Source: Anaerobacillus sp. CMMVII (GTDB lineage: Bacteria > Bacillota > Bacilli > Bacillales > Anaerobacillaceae). From it: DNA of 64,000 nucleotides. Below the pieces are notes generated by a model. It searched no databases, had not been told where the DNA came from, and was given only the letters and a program-made list of their open reading frames with translations. Below are positions 59,731 through 64,000 of this stretch, one piece after another (position 1 is the stretch's first letter; every line of letters starts with the position of its first letter). The translations under genes were made by a program, and so were the position numbers. The stretch lies in assembly GCF_025377685.1 (NCBI RefSeq), contig NZ_JACEHK010000010.1, positions 186,001 through 250,000 on the forward strand, written 5' to 3'.

Positions 59731-60495
59731 ATGACTCAATATAATGTGAAATTAGATGCATTTGAAGGACCATTAGATTTGCTTTTACATTTAATTAATA
59801 AAGCTGAAGTTGATATTTATGATATACCAGTAGCAAAAATAACAGATCAGTATATGAATTATATTCATACGATGCAAAGGCTAGAGCTAGATGTTGCTAG
59901 TGAATATCTAGTTATGGCTGCAACATTACTTGCGATAAAAAGCAAGATGCTTCTACCGAAACACGAAGAGGAATTATTTGATGAAAATGACGAATATATT
60001 GATGAGGATGATCCGCGAGAAGAATTAATTACACGGTTAATTGAGTATCGTAGGTATAAGGAAGCTGCAGAAACGTTAAAAGAGCGTGAAAAAGACCGGG
60101 GGTTGATCTTTAGTAAAACCCCAAGTGATCTAAGTCCTTACTTAGATGAGGTGAAAAGAGAGCCACAACGTATTAATGCAAGCCTCTATGATATGTTAGA
60201 TGCCTTTGATCAGCTTTTGAAACGAAAAATCTTGAAAATACCAAAACAAACGAAAATACATCGCGAAGATTTTCCGCTAGAAAAAAGAATGGAAGAAATC
60301 ATTGATCGAATTAATCTAAGCAATGGGAAAACGTCGTTCTTTCAGTTATTTGATTACGAGGAACGTGGTCAGTTAATTGTTACTTTTTTAGCAATCCTAG
60401 AATTAATGAAAGCAAAAAAAATTGTTTGTCAGCAAGAGGCGAACTTTCATGATATATCGGTTTGTCGCTGGGAGGAGAACACATTTGTTGGATAG
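59731..60495 (+). CDS. scpA: Segregation and condensation protein A
   Basis: A 254-residue kleisin joining the two Smc heads. The N-terminal FEGPLDLLLHLI is at about 10-21, a central acidic region (EENDEYIDEDDP-type) follows, and a C-terminal winged helix (SFFQLFDYEERGQLIVTFLA) is at about 200. ATG 59731 has GGTGAAG 3 nt upstream; ATG 59719 is a less likely start. It overlaps scpB. Confidence 0.95.
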   Translation: MTQYNVKLDAFEGPLDLLLHLINKAEVDIYDIPVAKITDQYMNYIHTMQRLELDVASEYLVMAATLLAIKSKMLLPKHEEELFDENDEYIDEDDPREELITRLIEYRRYKEAAETLKEREKDRGLIFSKTPSDLSPYLDEVKREPQRINASLYDMLDAFDQLLKRKILKIPKQTKIHREDFPLEKRMEEIIDRINLSNGKTSFFQLFDYEERGQLIVTFLAILELMKAKKIVCQQEANFHDISVCRWEENTFVG

Positions 60496-61081
60496 ATTTG
60501 AAGTGAAGGCAATAATAGAGGGACTTTTATTCATCTCGGGTGAAGAGGGTATTGAAGAAAAGCAAATTGCTGAAGTGCTGCAAATGGAAGTGCTTTGGAT
60601 TAAGGATATTTTAAATGAATTAATCGAAGAATATCAGCAGGATTCACGGGGACTGCAAATAGTTCAGTTAGCAGGCGTGTATCAGTTTACGACTAAGCAA
60701 GAGCATGCAGTATATTTTAAGCGCCTAATAAATTCGCCCAATTCTGCTACATTATCTCAGGCGGCCTTAGAAACTTTAGCGATTGTCGCTTATAAACAAC
60801 CGATTGCTAGAGCTGAAATAGAAGAAATTAGAGGGGTTAAATCCGAACGACCTTTGCAAACATTAATAGCAAAGCTATTAATTAAGGAGGTTGGTAGGGT
60901 TGAGGGAACTGGAAGAGCAATTCTATATGGGACAACCAGAGATTTTTTAGATCATTTCGGTTTAAAATCACTTCAAGAACTACCGCCACTCCCTGAACAG
61001 CAATTAGAGCTTGAAGAAGCAGATTTGTTTTTTGAACGCTTTCAGCAGGAGTTAATCGGAAATGAAGAGGAAAAATTATAA
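60485..61081 (+). CDS. scpB: Segregation and condensation protein B
   Basis: A 198-residue tandem winged-helix protein forming the condensin with Smc and ScpA. EALLFISGEE-like EGLLFISGEEGIEEKQ near the start; ALETLAIVAYKQPI and the GTGRAILYGTT end are hallmarks. GGGAGGAG favours the TTG at 60485 (MLDRFEVK). The open frame further upstream is the scpA shadow. It overlaps the scpA stop by 11 nt. Confidence 0.95.
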   Translation: MLDRFEVKAIIEGLLFISGEEGIEEKQIAEVLQMEVLWIKDILNELIEEYQQDSRGLQIVQLAGVYQFTTKQEHAVYFKRLINSPNSATLSQAALETLAIVAYKQPIARAEIEEIRGVKSERPLQTLIAKLLIKEVGRVEGTGRAILYGTTRDFLDHFGLKSLQELPPLPEQQLELEEADLFFERFQQELIGNEEEKL

Positions 61082-61211
61082 GAAAAGTGAGATAATTTAC
61101 AAAAAGGTTCACAGCTTGCACTTATTTTAGCGTATAATAGTATAAACAAACATAAATATTGAGAGAGAGTTCTTTTGAATTCTCAAATTGAAAAAATATA
61201 GGGGGATCATT

Positions 61212-61703
61212 ATGGGTGATAGCCTTGTTAAAGGTCAAATTACAATAACACTTGAAAAGCTAAGTAAGATCAGTAATACAGTAAGTGAATTTTTAAATGA
61301 AGCTACTGTTACTAATCTAAAGGCTGAAAAAGCTGAAGAAAAATTAGGTTATTATGGAGACTTACTTGGATCGTTGAGAAGAATAAATGTTTTTTGCGAC
61401 GAAGGTAAAAACTCCTGTGAGGTTATATTGAATGGAAATACGTTTCGAAAAGCTGCGGCAGAAAAAACGTTATTTTGGATCTATCATAACTGTGTTGAAG
61501 AGTTTTTCAATCCAAGAATTGAAAATTGGTATGAGGATAGTCGTGCCGCTTACACTGGAAAAAATGCAATAAAGTTTGCATATAACGTGCCTCAGTCATT
61601 AAAGGAAATGGTTGCAAGTATTGAGGGACCTTTCCAAACCATTCGTGAAGAACTTGAATATTATGAAACCGATTATCGGACAAAAGTAATCCAAACTAAA
61701 TAA
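61212..61703 (+). CDS. ypuI: YpuI-family protein (DUF3907)
   Basis: A 163-residue soluble protein of the DUF3907 family, conserved downstream of scpB in Bacilli. Helical N-terminus, then CDEGKNSCEVILNGNTFRKA, LFWIYHNCVEEFF and ENWYEDSRAAYTGKN. AGGGGGA precedes ATG 61212. Function unknown. Confidence 0.85.
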   Translation: MGDSLVKGQITITLEKLSKISNTVSEFLNEATVTNLKAEKAEEKLGYYGDLLGSLRRINVFCDEGKNSCEVILNGNTFRKAAAEKTLFWIYHNCVEEFFNPRIENWYEDSRAAYTGKNAIKFAYNVPQSLKEMVASIEGPFQTIREELEYYETDYRTKVIQTK

Positions 61704-61731
61704 ACTAAATTTTCATCCTCAGAGTGAAGAG

Positions 61732-61770
61732 TACCCCCTGTTTTTAAACAAAAATAGGGGTTTTTTTATT
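61732..61770 (+). terminator. Terminator of ypuI
   Basis: ACCCCCTGTTTTTA, loop, AAAAATAGGGGT then TTTTTTATTTG. Confidence 0.85.
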
Positions 61771-61845
61771 TGATAATAAATATGAGCTACCTAATTGCAA
61801 CTCATTATGAAAGCTAATGTGATCATAAAGAAATTGTAAATAAAA

Positions 61846-61874
61846 AAGGCTGTTGAGACGTTCTCAACAGCCTG
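61846..61874 (-). terminator. Terminator of the DUF2935 gene
   Basis: AGGCTGTTGAGA-ACG-TCTCAACAGCCT with TTTTTT on the minus-strand 3' side; perfect 12-bp stem. Confidence 0.9.
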
Positions 61875-61896
61875 AAATGACAATTTGTCATGCTTC

Positions 61897-62706
61897 TTAC
61901 TCTTCCACCCGTGGTTTAGTCGGGTTACATTCTGGTAGATAAACTTCCTTCGCACTTTCAGCTAATTTTGTAATATAATAGCATTCCTCACGAGCCATAT
62001 GGTCAGCCATTAAGGGCGATAGTGTACTCAAGGTCACGTTGGCCATTTCCATTTCAAGTAGCTCATTTAAAAATCCTTTAAAAACTTCGATTTCTAATTC
62101 AACTTGATTATTAAATCTAGCTAGCGCAGGGAACTGTTCGATATTAGCTCTTAAATATCCAGCAAGTTCTACTGCTTTTATATAGAAATTTTCAAATCGC
62201 TTCGTAAAATTTTCTCCTTTTTCACGCAGTTGTTTTTCTACTAAGTCTAATGAACCCGTTATTGCGTCTGAATGTCCGGCTGCGTCTAAAAGCCATACAA
62301 GATGATGATGGAGTGGGTGTGATACTGGTGGTTTTTCTCCTTCGATTAGGTAAGGTAGAATTCTTAAATACTCCTCAACCTCATTTACCATATGGTTTAT
62401 AAAAGTTGGAGGTAAATCAATTGAAATGTCACCGATCAAATGCTGTTTAATGAGGTTCAATTTAAACTGCCTAATCTGATTTGCGTACTCAAAAGCTTGT
62501 TTATTTAGCCAAGTTAACTTCGAGTTTGTAATTGTCGGAGTAGTTTGAGTCAACAGTTGGTCAAAAATAGTAATAAAGGTTTTTGCTTTTTCAATTTCTT
62601 CTGTCTCAAGTGGAGAAAGAGCGTCTCGAATAAATCTTGCGTGATCCCCTAGTACTTGAAGCCAAAACTGATGTTCAAACAGAGATACTTCTACATAACT
62701 CTTCAT
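61897..62706 (-). CDS. DUF2935 family protein (hemerythrin-like helical protein)
   Basis: A 269-residue all-helical protein with two repeats of the DUF2935 domain. Each starts with an aromatic/His-rich helix (SLFEHQFWLQVLGDHARFI at 8-26; HPLHHHLVWLLDAAGHSD at about 134-151) and carries Glu/His pairs (MADHMAREECYYI at about 237-249). These arrangements are typical of di-iron bundles. Metal binding is inferred. Function unknown; the family is spore-former specific. AAGGAGATGG precedes the ATG. Confidence 0.82.
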   Translation of the reverse strand: MKSYVEVSLFEHQFWLQVLGDHARFIRDALSPLETEEIEKAKTFITIFDQLLTQTTPTITNSKLTWLNKQAFEYANQIRQFKLNLIKQHLIGDISIDLPPTFINHMVNEVEEYLRILPYLIEGEKPPVSHPLHHHLVWLLDAAGHSDAITGSLDLVEKQLREKGENFTKRFENFYIKAVELAGYLRANIEQFPALARFNNQVELEIEVFKGFLNELLEMEMANVTLSTLSPLMADHMAREECYYITKLAESAKEVYLPECNPTKPRVEE

Positions 62707-62951
62707 TAGTTGTTACCATCTCCTTTTCTAGGGTTACTTTCAATCTAATGTTCATTTTATGTTCGAGGCTAAGTATTCATGTCAAAACGTTTACCTGAAA
62801 CTTAGTAAGCACGAAAAAATTTACTAGGCATATAGTGGATGTAGAAGAATTATCTTTATTGAACGCTCTTTGCTAAAAGCTTGTTGCTTTTGCTTTTAGG
62901 TCGTAACCAAGCGAATGGTTCTGAGCCAGAGATAAATACGGAGGGGAATTT
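62707..62951. other. Intergenic region with MITE-like fragment K
   Basis: 62862-62922 carries ACGCTCTTTGCTAAAAGCTT and GCTTTTAGGTCGTAACCAAG, a truncated copy of the branched repeat, directly upstream of the superoxide dismutase gene. Confidence 0.55.
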
Positions 62952-63812
62952 ATGGAACAAATTGAAAAAAAGCAATATATTGAAACTTTATTGGAATGGT
63001 CACGTGAGTTAAAACAAAGAACAACTATTTCAGATACTATCCAAGAAAGACTAGATCAATTTGAAAAAAAATTAAACAACTCAGGAAACATTTCTAACGT
63101 GGATCTGACTAAGCTATCAAGAGATGCAAATGAGTTATATCAGCAAATTATTGTTTCTAAGGAGATAAGAAAGGAAGACGTTAGAAGAGTTCCAATCGGA
63201 CAACATAAATTACCACCTCTTCCATACGCTTACAATGCACTTTTACCTTATATAGATGAAGAAATTATGAGACTACATCACGCTGAGCATCACAAAAGTT
63301 ATGTAGATGGCTTAAACAAAGCTGAAAAAGAAATGGAGAAAGCCAGAAAAAAAGGAGATTTTGACCTAATAAAACATTGGCAAAGGGAGGCCGCTTTTAA
63401 TGGAGCAGGTCATTATTTGCATACAATTTTTTGGAATGTCATGAGTCCAAAAGGCGGAGGGAATCCTAAAGGTGCTTTAGCTAAGCAAATAGAACTTGAT
63501 TTTGGTAGTTTTGAACTGTTTAAGCAGCATTTTTCTGAAGCTGCTAAAAAGGTAGAGGCAGTCGGATGGGCAATCCTGGTTTGGGCCCCTCGATCAAGAA
63601 GGTTAGAAATCCTACAGGCTGAGAAACATCAAAACTTAAGCCAGTGGGATGTTGTTCCTATATTACCTTTAGATGTGTGGGAACATGCTTACTATTTACA
63701 ATATAAAAATAAACGTGATTTGTATGTCGATAATTGGTGGAATGTTGTAAATTGGAATCATGCCGAAGAACGATTCGTAGCTGCACAAAAGTTGCAATGG
63801 CAACCTTTCTAA
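62952..63812 (+). CDS. sodF: Fe/Mn superoxide dismutase with N-terminal extension
   Basis: A 286-residue SodF-type protein. An N-terminal helical extension of about 80 residues precedes the SOD fold. Metal ligands: His in LHHAEHH (about 110), His in GAGHYLHTIFW (about 155), Asp and His in LDVWEHAYY (about 242-246). The extension is known from B. subtilis SodF, with unknown role. GGAGGGG precedes the ATG. It would detoxify superoxide in the cytoplasm. Whether it uses Fe or Mn cannot be read here. Confidence 0.93.
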   Translation: MEQIEKKQYIETLLEWSRELKQRTTISDTIQERLDQFEKKLNNSGNISNVDLTKLSRDANELYQQIIVSKEIRKEDVRRVPIGQHKLPPLPYAYNALLPYIDEEIMRLHHAEHHKSYVDGLNKAEKEMEKARKKGDFDLIKHWQREAAFNGAGHYLHTIFWNVMSPKGGGNPKGALAKQIELDFGSFELFKQHFSEAAKKVEAVGWAILVWAPRSRRLEILQAEKHQNLSQWDVVPILPLDVWEHAYYLQYKNKRDLYVDNWWNVVNWNHAEERFVAAQKLQWQPF

Positions 63813-63821
63813 ACGCAAGTA

Positions 63822-63880
63822 AAGGCAGTTTCCAAGGAATGAAATTACATCATTTATTCCTGGAAACTGCCATTTTCATT
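63822..63880. terminator. Bidirectional terminator after sodF
   Basis: AAGGCAGTTTCCAAGGAATGA and TTATTCCTGGAAACTGCC form a long stem followed by ATTTTCATTT, between convergent genes. Confidence 0.85.
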
Positions 63881-63882
63881 TC

Positions 63883-64000
63883 CTATTCAAAGAGGTCGAT
63901 AATGTACTCTTTTAAATCAACAATGCGTAGCTTTGCTGGTTTTTTTTCAGTTCCTGCAATGATTAATGCTGCAAGTGTGTCATTTGCATGAATTCCTCCA
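63883..64000 (-). CDS. C-terminal end of an unidentified protein (partial)
   Basis: On the minus strand the last 38 codons of a gene run off the window: GGIHANDTLAALIIAGTE ... IVDLKEYIIDLFE-stop. The fragment is too short to assign. Convergence with sodF and the shared terminator support a real gene end. Confidence 0.55.
   Translation of the reverse strand, partial: GGIHANDTLAALIIAGTEKKPAKLRIVDLKEYIIDLFE

Overview
This window is AT-rich chromosomal DNA from an endospore-forming member of the Bacillaceae. It carries a complete spoIIA operon (spoIIAA-spoIIAB-sigF), the spoVA operon, spoIIM, dacF and a short mciZ gene. From 30 to 61 kb the gene order follows the Bacillus subtilis yqkF-nudF-spoIIM-fur-xerD-deoB-punA-pdp-dacF-spoIIA-spoVA-lysA-ppiB-rib-scpAB chromosome segment. 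A tungsten-type aldehyde:ferredoxin oxidoreductase with MoeB- and MoaD-like partners hints at a facultative or strict anaerobe (an Anaerobacillus-like relative is possible). That genus-level guess is inference only.

Layout. 0-2.3 kb: a lipoprotein gene and a sulfite-oxidase-family molybdoenzyme, both minus strand. 2.4-11.1 kb: an rRNA operon (16S-23S-5S) with two good promoters, then a tRNA cluster of 18 complete tRNA genes and a second 5S gene. The cluster is riddled with small repeats, 5'-truncated tRNA copies and a truncated tRNA-Cys. 11.1-12.7 kb: more copies of the same repeat type and two 5S 3'-end remnants around a KapD-like exonuclease. 12.7-18 kb: a methyltransferase, then the moeB / AOR / moaD tungsten-molybdenum enzyme cluster and an SDR dehydrogenase. 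18-20.5 kb: an xpt-permease operon behind a guanine-type riboswitch. 21-24 kb: an indel-ridden citramalate synthase gene and a trpB. 24-27.5 kb: a ycgR-ycgQ permease pair divergent from a CobW GTPase, with a Zur-like palindrome between them. 27.5-30 kb: uppP, two crcB fluoride channel genes and a thiol-disulfide oxidoreductase. 30-46 kb: aldo/keto reductase, DUF3866 protein, mciZ, nudF, an EndoQ-like PHP protein, spoIIM, fur (behind two PerR-like boxes), yqzK, xerD, deoB, two tandem purine nucleoside phosphorylases, pdp, dacF and spoIIA. 46-64 kb: spoVA, lysA behind a lysine riboswitch, ppiB, the riboflavin operon behind an FMN riboswitch, ribT, ypuF, scpAB, ypuI, a DUF2935 protein and an Fe/Mn superoxide dismutase.

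Two cross-cutting observations matter. First, at least eleven conserved genes are interrupted by 1-nt indels, mostly single-base losses in A/T runs. Essential genes such as uppP are among them, so most are probably consensus errors. One such loss explains an apparent ribD-ribE fusion. Second, the window contains several families of short non-coding repeats. One has MITE-like ends (GGCTGTTTTCGTAAA...) and in some copies carries a multi-branched palindromic module. Another (core GCGACGAG) sits in and around the rRNA/tRNA genes. A third interrupts tRNA genes and has a covarying stem. These structured repeats are the least explained content here.
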